Positions 39,565 through 48,142 of a stretch of DNA of 64,000 bases are shown here, piece by piece. The stretch comes from an uncultured Sphingopyxis sp. (GTDB lineage: Bacteria; Pseudomonadota; Alphaproteobacteria; Sphingomonadales; Sphingomonadaceae). The notes beneath the pieces were generated by a model, which was given only the letters and a program-made list of their open reading frames with translations, was not told where the DNA came from and ran no database searches. The DNA is taken from the NCBI GenBank assembly GCA_936933955.1, contig CAKZIN010000093.1:23989-87988 (forward strand). The letters are read 5' to 3'. The stretch's first letter is position 1, and every line of letters begins with the position of its first letter. The translations under genes were made by a program, and so were the position numbers.

Positions 39565-39758
39565 GCTGCCGGCTTCGCCTTTTTCGAGCGCGTCGGGCGA
39601 TCGACCAGCTCGCCGCCGCAGTTGGGGCAAACTTCATCCATCGCGTCGGCGCATTCGGCGCAAAAGGTGCACTCGAACGAGCAGATAAATGCGCCGTGGA
39701 GGTGCGCAGGGAGCGGAGTTTCGCAGCGTTCGCACGCAGGCTTCATCGCAAGGCTCAT
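39561..39758 (-). CDS. DUF1272 zinc-ribbon protein
   Basis: 65-aa Cys-rich protein of the DUF1272 family. Cys pairs: CERC, then ICSFECTFCAEC and CPNCGG, enough for two zinc sites. It has a basic C-terminal tail (RPTRSKKAKPAA). It is cytoplasmic; function unknown. Its ATG overlaps the glmM stop (ATGA) and its stop overlaps the thiD start (GTGA), so glmM, DUF1272 and thiD-VOC are translationally chained. Confidence 0.85.
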   Translation of the reverse strand: MSLAMKPACERCETPLPAHLHGAFICSFECTFCAECADAMDEVCPNCGGELVDRPTRSKKAKPAA

Positions 39759-41098
39759 GCCGCCGCCTGCTCGACCGCCGCGCAGATGCGATCGACGACC
39801 TGCGTCACCCGGTCGGCGTTGTCACCCTCCGCCATCACGCGGATCACGGGTTCGGTGCCCGACGGGCGAATGACGATGCGACCGGCGCCCGCCAGCTCGT
39901 GCTCGCCGTCGGCGATGGCCAGCTTCACCGCCTCCGCGTCGAGAGGCTTGGCGCCCTTGGCGTAGCGGACGTTCTTAAGCAGCTGCGGCACCTTGTCGAA
40001 CAGGTGGAGGAATTCGCTCGCGGGCTTGCCGCTGTCGATCAGCGCGGCGAGCAACTGCAGCGCGGCGATGGTGCCATCGCCGGTGGTGGCATGGTCGGAG
40101 AGGATCATGTGCCCCGACTGTTCCCCACCGACGTTGAAGCCGCCTTCGCGCATGCGTTCGAGCACGTAGCGGTCGCCGACCTTGGTCCGCTCGAGGGTCA
40201 GCCCCGCCGCCTCCAGCCGCCGTTCGAGGCCGAGGTTGGACATGACCGTCGCGACGATCCCGCCACCGCGCAGCCGTCCGTCAGCGGCCCAGGCGAGCCC
40301 AAGTGCGGCCATGATCTGATCGCCGTCGATGATCTCGCCCCGCTCGTCGGCGACGATCAGCCGGTCCGCGTCTCCGTCGAGTGCGATGCCGATGTCCGCA
40401 CCGCTCGCCACCACCGTCTCGCACAGCGCCTGCGGGTGCGTGGAACCGCAGCGATCGTTGATGTTGGTGCCGTTGGGGGTGACCCCGATCGCCACCACCT
40501 CCGCGCCCAGCTCCCACAGTGCGGTCGGCGCGCTGTTGTAAGCGGCGCCATTGGCGCAATCGACGACGATCTTGAGCCCGTCGAGTCGCACCCGTTCCGG
40601 CAGGCTCGCCTTGACCGCGTGAATGTAGCGCCCGCGCGCGTCCTCGATCCGCCGCGCACGGCCGATGTTGCGCGGCTCGGCAAGTTGCGGGTCCACCTCC
40701 AGCAGCGCTTCGATGGCGAGCTCGTCGGCATCGGACAGCTTGTAGCCGTCGGGGCCGAACAGCTTGATGCCATTATCGTGAAACGGGTTGTGGCTGGCGG
40801 AGATCATCACGCCCAAATCGGCACGCATCGATCGGGTAAGCAGTGCGACGGCGGGAGTCGGCATCGGCCCCACCTGCACCACGTCCATGCCGACCGCGGT
40901 GAACCCTGCGACCATAGCATTTTCGAGCATGTAGCCCGATAGCCGCGTGTCCTTGCCGATGACGACGCGATGCTTGTGATCGCCGCGCAGGAAGTGCGCG
41001 CCAGCCGCCATGCCAACCTTCATCGCGACATCGGCGGTCATCGGGCTCGCGTTGGTGAGGCCGCGGATACCGTCGGTGCCGAAGAAACGTCTAGCCAT
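39755..41098 (-). CDS. glmM: Phosphoglucosamine mutase
   Basis: 447-aa enzyme making glucosamine-1-phosphate for peptidoglycan and LPS precursors. Start MARRFFGTDGIRGL is the family N-terminus. The phosphoserine loop is MISASHNPFHDNGIKLFG, the metal loop ALDGDADRLIVADE, the sugar-specificity loop GGEQSGHMIL, and the phosphate-binding VIRPSGTEPVIRVM at the C-terminus. Length is as in E. coli. It faces a divergent MFS gene over a 122-bp gap that must hold both promoters. Downstream DUF1272 and thiD-VOC overlap and share its message. Confidence 0.96.
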   Translation of the reverse strand: MARRFFGTDGIRGLTNASPMTADVAMKVGMAAGAHFLRGDHKHRVVIGKDTRLSGYMLENAMVAGFTAVGMDVVQVGPMPTPAVALLTRSMRADLGVMISASHNPFHDNGIKLFGPDGYKLSDADELAIEALLEVDPQLAEPRNIGRARRIEDARGRYIHAVKASLPERVRLDGLKIVVDCANGAAYNSAPTALWELGAEVVAIGVTPNGTNINDRCGSTHPQALCETVVASGADIGIALDGDADRLIVADERGEIIDGDQIMAALGLAWAADGRLRGGGIVATVMSNLGLERRLEAAGLTLERTKVGDRYVLERMREGGFNVGGEQSGHMILSDHATTGDGTIAALQLLAALIDSGKPASEFLHLFDKVPQLLKNVRYAKGAKPLDAEAVKLAIADGEHELAGAGRIVIRPSGTEPVIRVMAEGDNADRVTQVVDRICAAVEQAAA

Positions 41099-41220
41099 GG
41101 GGTGGGGAAGCCTCTGGAGGAATGCGAGGTGCTTCGCATAGGGCGGCGGCGCGCGTGATGGAAGCCGGGGCGCGGCGAGAGAGCTTTGCAAAGCGCAACC
41201 CCCTGTGCCACCCGGCACGG

Positions 41221-42543
41221 GTGAACGCGCCCTCCCCATCGAGCCAGACCACCACTCCGTCGCACCTCCCCAAACAGCGGATGGCGGTGCTGTTCGCGGT
41301 TATGCTGGTGGCGGCGGCGGGCAACACCGCGATGCAGTCGATCCTCCCGGCGCTCGGCACGCGGCTGGGGATCGCCGACGTACTCATCAGCCTCGCCTTC
41401 AGCTGGTCCGCGCTCCTGTGGATGATCACCGCTCCGCGCTGGGCGCGTGTGTCGGAGCGGCGCGGGCGCAAGGCGCTGATGGTCACCGGGATCAGCGGCT
41501 TTTCGGTGTCGATGCTGCTGTGCGGACTCGCGTTGTGGGCTGGGATCGAAGGGTGGATCGGGCCCGTCCTGACGTTCGTCCTTTTTTCGCTGTTCCGCAG
41601 CCTCTACGGCGGCTTCGGGTCCGCGGCGCCGCCGGCTGTGCAAGCCTATGTCGCCGCGCGCACCGATCCGGCGGAGCGCACCAAGGCGCTGAGCCTGGTC
41701 GCATCCTCCTTCGGCCTCGGCACGGTGATCGGCCCCACGCTGGCGCCCTGGCTGATCCTGCCGGTGGTGGGGCTCTCAGGCCCGATGCTGATGTTCAGCC
41801 TGATCGGCGTGGCGGTGATCTTTGCTATTCGCTTGGGGCTGCCCGACGATACGCCGCGCTTCCCGGCGAGGGGCGTCACGCCTTACTACCCCGCCGCCGC
41901 CACCGCGGGCGCGGCGCAAACTCTGGGCGATGACGAAAGCGCGAGCGCTGAAACTCCCGAAGCAAAGCGCATATCCTGGTTCGACCCGCGCGTGCGGAAC
42001 TGGTCGATCGTCGGCCTGGCGAGCGGGCACGCGCAGGCGATGACGTTGGGGGTGATCGGCTTCCTCGTGCTCGACCGGCTGGCCCTTCGTGCGACGCCCG
42101 AAGCTGCCGCCGCGCCGACCGGGCATGTTTTATGGGTGGGCGCGATCGCGACGCTGCTCAGCCAGTGGGGGCTTATCCCCATGCTAGCGCTGCGTCCCAA
42201 GGCGGCGGTGGTCGGCGGCGGGCTGGCGGCCGGCCTCGGCATCGCCGCGCTCGGCGTGGCGCGCACGCCTGAGAATATCGCGCTCGCCTTTGCGCTCGCC
42301 TCGCTCGGCTTCGGGCTGTTGCGGCCCGGGTTTACGAGCGGCGCGTCACTCTCGGTCCCGCGCAGCCAGCAAGGCGCCGTGGCCGGGCAAAACGCCTCCA
42401 TCGCCGGCGCGAGCTACGTCGCCGCACCGGCGCTGGGCGTCCTCGCATACGGCGCGGCCCCGGTGACGACGTTCGTCGTCATCGGGGCGGCCACGATCCT
42501 CCTCGCGCTGTGGAGTGCCTGGGCGCTGAAAGACGTGGGGTAG
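41221..42543 (+). CDS. MFS transporter
   Basis: About 440-aa inner-membrane carrier with 12 predicted helices in two blocks. The MFS loop motif between helices 2 and 3 reads RWARVSERRGRKALMVTG, and the second-half repeat is weaker. The central loop (about residues 215-265) is polar, containing DDESASAETPEAKR. Closest in feel to multidrug or sugar efflux MFS members, but no substrate can be assigned. I use the GTG at 41221 (VNAPSPSS); an earlier in-frame start would add 33 residues of poor quality. It converges with the CDC48 gene across a short hairpin. Confidence 0.85.
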   Translation: MNAPSPSSQTTTPSHLPKQRMAVLFAVMLVAAAGNTAMQSILPALGTRLGIADVLISLAFSWSALLWMITAPRWARVSERRGRKALMVTGISGFSVSMLLCGLALWAGIEGWIGPVLTFVLFSLFRSLYGGFGSAAPPAVQAYVAARTDPAERTKALSLVASSFGLGTVIGPTLAPWLILPVVGLSGPMLMFSLIGVAVIFAIRLGLPDDTPRFPARGVTPYYPAAATAGAAQTLGDDESASAETPEAKRISWFDPRVRNWSIVGLASGHAQAMTLGVIGFLVLDRLALRATPEAAAAPTGHVLWVGAIATLLSQWGLIPMLALRPKAAVVGGGLAAGLGIAALGVARTPENIALAFALASLGFGLLRPGFTSGASLSVPRSQQGAVAGQNASIAGASYVAAPALGVLAYGAAPVTTFVVIGAATILLALWSAWALKDVG

Positions 42544-42565
42544 GACCTCCCCCCGCCGTCGCGTT

Positions 42566-42584
42566 GCTCGGACCTGCTCCGAGC
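42566..42584. terminator. Hairpin between convergent MFS and cdc48 genes
   Basis: A perfect 7-bp stem (GCTCGGA / TCCGAGC) with a 5-nt loop lies in the 40-bp gap and touches the cdc48 stop codon. Position suggests a shared terminator; there is no T-run. Confidence 0.4.
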
Positions 42585-44911
42585 TACCCCTCCGCCTCTC
42601 CGCTCGCCGCGGCGGCGTGTTTGACTGAACGGAGCGGCGTTACCTGCCCCGGCATGACGAAGCCGATCGGGTTGAGCGACGCGGCGTTGCGTTTGATCTC
42701 GCCCGCGATCTTCTGATAATCCTTCTCCATCTCGGGCGTCACCGTCGCCCGTGCGTCCTCGAGCGCTTCGTCGAAGTCTGCGCGCGTCACCTCCTTCGCA
42801 TCGAGCGACCGGCGCAGCGCGATCATGCCTGCGCGACGTGACAAATCTTCGAGGTCCGCGCCGCTGAAGCGATCGGTGCGCGCTGCGATGTCGTCGAGGT
42901 TGACGTCGCTCGCCAGCGGCATGTCCGCGGTGTGGATGCCAAGGATGCGCCGCCGCCCCGCTTGGTCGGGCACGCCAACGTAGATCATCTCGTCGAGCCG
43001 GCCCGGACGCAGCAGAGCGGGGTCGATAAGGTTGGGTCGGTTGGTGGCGCCGATCACCACCACCGCCTGCATCTCCTCGATCCCGTCCATCTCCGCGAGA
43101 AGGGTGTTGACGACGCGCTCGGTCGCTTGCGGTTCGCCCATGCTCCCCCCGCGCGCAGGAACCAGCGCGTCGAGTTCGTCGATAAAGATCACGCACGGCG
43201 CGACCTGGCGCGCGCGCGCAAACAGCCGGGCGATCTGCGCCTCACTCTCGCCATACCATTTGGAGAGGATGTCGCTCGATTTGACGGCGATGAAATTCGC
43301 CTCCGCCTCACGCGCCACCGCCTTGGCCAGCAGCGTCTTGCCCGTGCCGGGCGGCCCGTAGAGGAGGAAGCCCTTGGCGGGACGGATGCCCAGACGGCGA
43401 AACGCTTCCGGCGCCTTGAAGGGCAGCTCGACCCCCTCTTTGAGGCGGTTCATTGCCTCGTCGATGCCGCCGATATCCGCCCAGCGCACGGTCGGCATCT
43501 GCACCATCACCTCGCGCATCGCGGAGGGCGACACGCGCTTCAACGCGCCCACGAAATCGTCGCGCGTAACGGTCAGCGCTTCCAGGATTTCCGGTGGAAT
43601 AGTCCCCGCGCTGAGGTCGAGCTGCGGCATGATGCGCCGCACTGCCTCGATCGCTGCCTCGCGCGTCAGCGCTGCGATATCCGCGCCGACAAACCCGTAG
43701 GTCGTGCGCGCGAGCTCGTCGATGTCGACGTCCTGCGCCAGCGGCATACCCCGCGTGTGGATGGAGAGTATCTCGCGCCGACCGCGTTCGTCGGGCACGC
43801 CGACGACGATCTCGCGATCGAAGCGGCCCGGTCGCCGCAGCGCCTCGTCGATCGCATCGGGACGGTTTGTGGCGGCGAGGACGACGAGATTGGCGCGCGG
43901 CTCGAGCCCGTCCATCAGCGTCAGCAACTGCGCGACCAGCCGCTTCTCCGCCTCGCCGGAGATCTGCCCGCGCTTCGGCGCGAGGGCGTCGACCTCGTCG
44001 ATGAAGATGATCGAGGGCGCATCGTTGGCCGCCTGCTCAAAGATGTCGCGCAGGCGCTTCTCAGACTCGCCGTAGGCCGAACCCATGATTTCCGGGCCAT
44101 TGATGAGGAAGAAGCGCGCCTCACTCTCACTCGCGACCGCGCGGGCAAGCCTCGTCTTGCCGGTGCCCGGCGGGCCGTAGAGCAGCAACCCGCGCGGCGG
44201 ATCGACCCCCAACCGCTGGAACAGTTCCGGGTATCGCAGCGGCAGCTCGACCATCTCGCGCAACTGGTCGATGGTCTCGCCCATGCCGCCGATATCGTCG
44301 TAGGTGATGGTGCCGCGTGCGATCTCCGCCTGATCGACCGCTTCGGGGAGCAGCTCCACCTCGGTATTCTCGTCGATGAACACCGCACCCTTGGGGTTGG
44401 TTGAGACCACGACCAGCCGGATTTCCTGCAGGGCATAGGCCGGCGCCGCGAGCATCTGCGCAAGCTGCGGAGGCATGTCGGTCGGGCCGACGCGCTGCTG
44501 CCCGCGGGTCGCAATCACGTCCCCTTGCGTCAGCGGACGTCGAAAGAAGCTGCGCTTGAGCCCATCCGACGGACCCGAGAGGCGGACGTTGTTCTGCGCA
44601 GGCGCAAAGCGGATCGACTTCGCGGGCTTCACCTCGGCGCGGCGGAGGATGATCTGATCGCCCGTTCCCGCCTGGGCGTTCGCGCGCTGCAGGCCGTCGA
44701 GGCGGACGACCTCGAGCCCCTCATCCTCATCATAGGGGCCGACCGCGACCGCCACGGTGGAGCGCTTGCCCATCAGCTCCACCGCCTCGCCTTCGCCGAC
44801 GCCGAGCGCCGCCATTGCACGCCGCGGCATCCGCGCGAGCCCGCTGCCGAGGTCTTCGGGCCGCGCGTTCGCCACCTGCAACCGGATTTCGCCTGCCGCC
44901 AGTTCCGCCAT
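42584..44911 (-). CDS. CDC48/p97/VAT-type double AAA+ ATPase
   Basis: 775-aa protein with the archaeal/eukaryotic CDC48 order: N-domain (about 1-195), D1 and D2 AAA rings. Walker A GPPGTGKT is at 246-253 and again at 519-526; Walker B IIFIDE at 301-306 and VIFIDE at 574-579. Sensor-1 ATNRPD and arginine fingers RRPGRFD / LRPGRLD occur in both. Both rings therefore look active. It probably unfolds or extracts proteins as a hexamer. No HbYX proteasome-docking motif ends the chain (it ends SGEAEG). Such proteins occur in a minority of bacteria. The divergent LysR gene may control it. Confidence 0.92.
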   Translation of the reverse strand: MAELAAGEIRLQVANARPEDLGSGLARMPRRAMAALGVGEGEAVELMGKRSTVAVAVGPYDEDEGLEVVRLDGLQRANAQAGTGDQIILRRAEVKPAKSIRFAPAQNNVRLSGPSDGLKRSFFRRPLTQGDVIATRGQQRVGPTDMPPQLAQMLAAPAYALQEIRLVVVSTNPKGAVFIDENTEVELLPEAVDQAEIARGTITYDDIGGMGETIDQLREMVELPLRYPELFQRLGVDPPRGLLLYGPPGTGKTRLARAVASESEARFFLINGPEIMGSAYGESEKRLRDIFEQAANDAPSIIFIDEVDALAPKRGQISGEAEKRLVAQLLTLMDGLEPRANLVVLAATNRPDAIDEALRRPGRFDREIVVGVPDERGRREILSIHTRGMPLAQDVDIDELARTTYGFVGADIAALTREAAIEAVRRIMPQLDLSAGTIPPEILEALTVTRDDFVGALKRVSPSAMREVMVQMPTVRWADIGGIDEAMNRLKEGVELPFKAPEAFRRLGIRPAKGFLLYGPPGTGKTLLAKAVAREAEANFIAVKSSDILSKWYGESEAQIARLFARARQVAPCVIFIDELDALVPARGGSMGEPQATERVVNTLLAEMDGIEEMQAVVVIGATNRPNLIDPALLRPGRLDEMIYVGVPDQAGRRRILGIHTADMPLASDVNLDDIAARTDRFSGADLEDLSRRAGMIALRRSLDAKEVTRADFDEALEDARATVTPEMEKDYQKIAGEIKRNAASLNPIGFVMPGQVTPLRSVKHAAAASGEAEG

Positions 44912-44990
44912 GTAATCCTCATCGCCTCGTTGCAGAGGGCGCCGAGATAAGGGCTACGGCGCCCAAGTGCGAGTGCAGGGTTTCGCCGCC

Positions 44991-45005
44991 TTGCAAAATG
45001 CGCAA
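44991..45005. promoter_or_regulatory. LysR-type T-N11-A palindrome between cdc48 and lysR
   Basis: TTGC-AAAATGC-GCAA includes the T-N11-A core bound by LysR-family proteins. It lies about 80 bp upstream of cdc48 on one side and 75 bp upstream of lysR on the other, the classical position for divergent control. Inference from symmetry and position. Confidence 0.4.
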
Positions 45006-45079
45006 CAAGGCCACGCCATCGGCCCGCCAGAGGCCGACCCCTCAAGAGAGTGAACCCGATCGTGCCGACCGGCCGCCAC

Positions 45080-45952
45080 ATGCGCCGCCTTCCTCCGCTT
45101 TCGGGGCTTGAGGCGTTTGTCGCCGTTGCGGGAACGGGATCCGTGAAGGGCGCAGCTTCGGCACTGTCGCTGTCGATGCCGGCACTCTCGCGTCGGGTGC
45201 AGGGGCTCGAACGACACGTCGGCAGCGCGCTGTTCGAGCGAACCGGCGCCGGCATGCGTCTGACACCTGCGGGCGAACAGTTGCACGCCGCACTGGGCCC
45301 TGCGTTGGAGGCGCTGCAAGCGGCTGTAGAAAGCGTCGGCGGCGGCGCAGCGGTGCGGTTGCGGCTCAACGTCTTGCCGCTGTTCGCGCAGCAACGGCTG
45401 TTCCCTAAGCTGCCCGAATTGCGCGCGCTTCACCCGGACCTCCACATCGACATCGACACTGGCGGTTTGGGTGAGGCGCGGTTGGGGCGGGGGATCGACG
45501 CGGCGATCGTACTCGCCCGAGCGATCGACCCGGCGCTGCATTCGGTGCGGCTCGATCACGACCGCATCTACCCCATCGTCGCGACGCGCCTGCGTGATAG
45601 CGGAGCGATCCGCTCCCCGGCCGATCTCGCGCAGCAAACGGTGCTGATCCACCGGGAAATGCCCGAAACCTTTACCGAATGGGCGCGCGCGGTGGGTTAC
45701 CCCGAACTTGAGCCCGCCTCCGTCGACATGTTCGATTCGGGACCGTTGATGCTGGAAGCCGCCGCGCAAGGCGTCGGCGTTGCCTTCATGCACGGCCACC
45801 ATATCGACGATGCCAACGACGGACGACTCTCGCGGCTGTTCGATTACGAGATCGACAGCCCGTACAGCTATTGGTTCATATGCCGTCCGCCCGCCCTGCG
45901 ACGCCCCGCGGTCCGGCTCTTCCACGACTGGATCGTGAACGCGCGCCTTTGA
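45080..45952 (+). CDS. LysR-family transcriptional regulator
   Basis: 290-aa regulator. The N-terminal winged helix-turn-helix reads LSGLEAFVAVAGTGSVKGAASALSLSMPALSRRVQGLERHVG (core AASALSLSMPALSRRVQ), followed by LFERTGAGMRLTPAG. The C-terminal substrate-binding domain is GcvA/periplasmic-type, with SVDMFDSGPLMLEAAAQGVGVAF near the end. I use the ATG of MRRLPPL; a GTG ten codons upstream is possible. It is divergent from cdc48 and upstream of the TonB receptor gene, so either could be its target. Effector unknown. Confidence 0.88.
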   Translation: MRRLPPLSGLEAFVAVAGTGSVKGAASALSLSMPALSRRVQGLERHVGSALFERTGAGMRLTPAGEQLHAALGPALEALQAAVESVGGGAAVRLRLNVLPLFAQQRLFPKLPELRALHPDLHIDIDTGGLGEARLGRGIDAAIVLARAIDPALHSVRLDHDRIYPIVATRLRDSGAIRSPADLAQQTVLIHREMPETFTEWARAVGYPELEPASVDMFDSGPLMLEAAAQGVGVAFMHGHHIDDANDGRLSRLFDYEIDSPYSYWFICRPPALRRPAVRLFHDWIVNARL

Positions 45953-46019
45953 CGGCGTTTATACTAACGTCGGCTCGGTAGCAGAAAAGGCTTGCGCCAC
46001 CCGCGAACCCGCATGATAT

Positions 46020-46032
46020 GTTATCTCATTAC
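46020..46032. promoter_or_regulatory. Zur-like box before the TonB receptor gene
   Basis: GTTAT-CTC-ATTAC resembles the alphaproteobacterial Zur operator core (GTTAT...ATAAC) with one arm base different. It lies 16 bp before the GTG start and just ahead of the AGG ribosome-binding site, where a repressor would block expression. Weak on its own; supported by the His-rich receptor it precedes. Confidence 0.4.
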
Positions 46033-46048
46033 TCCTGATGAGGTCCCC

Positions 46049-48142
46049 GTGCGCTCTTCTTTTCCTCTTGTGTCCATTCTGGCGATCGTCGCCGCGACCC
46101 CGGCCATCGCTCAAGATGCGAGCACGCGTGCGGTGGATGATGTGCACGCCGACCAGACCGACATCGTCGTTACCGCACCCTTCGGTCGGGCAGTAACGCA
46201 ATTCGGCGCAGTCGAGGTGGTGCGCGCGGACGAGCTCGCCCGCGATCTCAAGCCGCAGATCGGCGACATACTCGCGCGGCAGCCGGGGATTAGCGCATCG
46301 AGCTTCACCCCCGGCGCGTCGCGTCCAGTGGTGCGCGGCTACGACGGCGAGCGTGTGCCGCTGCTGATCGACGGCATCGCCACCATCGACGCATCGGGTG
46401 CGAGCGCGGACCACGCCGTCGCGATCGATCCGCTTACCGCCGAGCGCGTCGAGGTGGTGCGCGGTCCGGCGACGCTGCTTTACGCGCCTGCGGCGGTGGG
46501 GGGCGCGGTCAACGTGCTCGAACGCCGCATCCCCCGCCGCGTGCCCGACGAGCGGGTCCACGTCGATGCACTCGCCAGCTTTGCGAGCGTCAACGAGGCG
46601 AAGTCGCTCGGCGGCTCGCTCGACGTGCCGCTTGGCAGCGGAATCGTCGCCCATGCCGACGCGGGCTGGCTCGACGCCGGGGATCAGCGCATCGGCGGCT
46701 ACCAGCTCGCCGCGCCGCTGCGCGCGCAGGTGGCGGCGCTGGCGGCCGAAGTTGCCGCGGAGGGCCATCTCGACGAGGCGGCGGAGCTCACCGACCTCGC
46801 CAATCGTCGCGGGCGGGTCCTCAACAGCGGCATCTCCAACTGGTCGGTCGCGGGCGGGCTGTCGGTAATCAACGATGGTGGATCGCTCGGCGTGTCGCTG
46901 GCGCGGCTGTCGAGCGATTACGGCGTCCCCTCTCGCCCGCCGGTAGAGCATGACCACATCGGCCACGATCATCACGGGGACGTTACCATCGCTGCGCGCC
47001 AATGGCGGGCAGATGCTCGGGGCGAAGTGAAGCTGGGCGGCGGGATGTTCGACGCGCTACGCGTCCGCGCCGGCTATGGCGACTATGGGCACACCGAGTT
47101 CGAGGGCGAAGAGGTCGGCACGCGCTTCCTCAACCGCGGCGTCGAACTACGCACGGAACTGGTGCAGGCCAACCGCGGCGGTTGGCGCGGCGCGAGCGGG
47201 GCGCAATACTCCGCGCACCGTTTCGACGCGCTCGGCGACGAGGCATTTCTGCCGGGCAACGACAGCCGCACGCTCGCGCTGTTCACTCTTCAGGAATATC
47301 GCGTCGGTGCGCTCGACATCGAAGGCGCACTTCGTTGGGAGCGGCACAGCATCGACGCCCAGAGCGTCGGCTACGCCTCCGAACGCTCGACGCTGTCGGG
47401 TGGGTTTAGCGTCGCGGTAGACCTTTCCGACAGCCTGCGCGTCGGTGGCCATGTCATGCGCACCAGCCGGGCGCCGAGCGCCGAGGAGCTGCTTTCGAAC
47501 GGCCCACATGCCGCGACGCAAAGCTATGAAATCGGCGACCCGACACTCGCCACCGAACGAGCCTGGAGCTTCGAGCTGTTCGCGCGGCTGCGTCGCGGGG
47601 ATGTGAGCGTCAACCTCACCGGCTTTCACGACCGCTATGACAGCTTCACCTACCGCAACGCCACTACCGAGGTTGAGGACGGTCTGCCTGTGTTCCGCTA
47701 CACCCAGGCGCCCGCACGCATCTGGGGCGCGGAGGCGAGCGCCACGCTTCCCCTGTGGCGCCGCGATGCCAATGCGCTGACGGCGGAGCTTTCCGCCGAT
47801 TACGTTCGTGCGACCTTTGCGAGCGGTGGCAACCTCCCGCGCATCCCGCCTGCACGTCTACGTGGGGGGCTTGCTTGGGAGGCCGGACCCGTCACCTTGC
47901 GCGGAGAGGTCGAGCATAATGTCGCCCAGCGCGACATCGCCGCGGCGGAAACCCCAACCGACGCCTTTACGCTGGTCGGGCTGTCGGCCAGCTGGAAGCC
48001 TGCGGCGCTGCGGGGGGTTACCCTTATCGCATCGGTCGAAAATCTGGTCGACGTCGAAGCGCGCCGGCACGCGAGCTTTACCAAGGACTATGTCCCGCTG
48101 GGCGGGCGGGACCTGCGAGTCACAGCACGGCTCAGCTTTTAG
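46049..48142 (+). CDS. TonB-dependent receptor, ZnuD-like (probable zinc receptor)
   Basis: 697-aa outer-membrane receptor. The GTG start gives a good signal peptide (VRSSFPLVSILAIVAATPAIAQ; cleaved after the Ala-Gln region). TonB-box-like DIVVTAP follows, then the plug domain with QPGISASSFTPGASRPVVRGYDG and VEVVRGPATLLY. The barrel ends GGRDLRVTARLSF with the terminal Phe. A His/Asp cluster, EHDHIGHDHHGD at residues 300-311, is typical of metal-capturing loops in ZnuD-type zinc receptors. A Zur-like box precedes the gene. Zinc is favoured; nickel or copper cannot be excluded. Its stop overlaps the convergent liuD stop by 4 bp. Confidence 0.85.
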   Translation: MRSSFPLVSILAIVAATPAIAQDASTRAVDDVHADQTDIVVTAPFGRAVTQFGAVEVVRADELARDLKPQIGDILARQPGISASSFTPGASRPVVRGYDGERVPLLIDGIATIDASGASADHAVAIDPLTAERVEVVRGPATLLYAPAAVGGAVNVLERRIPRRVPDERVHVDALASFASVNEAKSLGGSLDVPLGSGIVAHADAGWLDAGDQRIGGYQLAAPLRAQVAALAAEVAAEGHLDEAAELTDLANRRGRVLNSGISNWSVAGGLSVINDGGSLGVSLARLSSDYGVPSRPPVEHDHIGHDHHGDVTIAARQWRADARGEVKLGGGMFDALRVRAGYGDYGHTEFEGEEVGTRFLNRGVELRTELVQANRGGWRGASGAQYSAHRFDALGDEAFLPGNDSRTLALFTLQEYRVGALDIEGALRWERHSIDAQSVGYASERSTLSGGFSVAVDLSDSLRVGGHVMRTSRAPSAEELLSNGPHAATQSYEIGDPTLATERAWSFELFARLRRGDVSVNLTGFHDRYDSFTYRNATTEVEDGLPVFRYTQAPARIWGAEASATLPLWRRDANALTAELSADYVRATFASGGNLPRIPPARLRGGLAWEAGPVTLRGEVEHNVAQRDIAAAETPTDAFTLVGLSASWKPAALRGVTLIASVENLVDVEARRHASFTKDYVPLGGRDLRVTARLSF

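Noticed and set aside
42932..44404. 490-codon plus-strand open frame opposite cdc48
   Set aside because: Shadow of the CDC48 gene with its conserved AAA motifs on the other strand.
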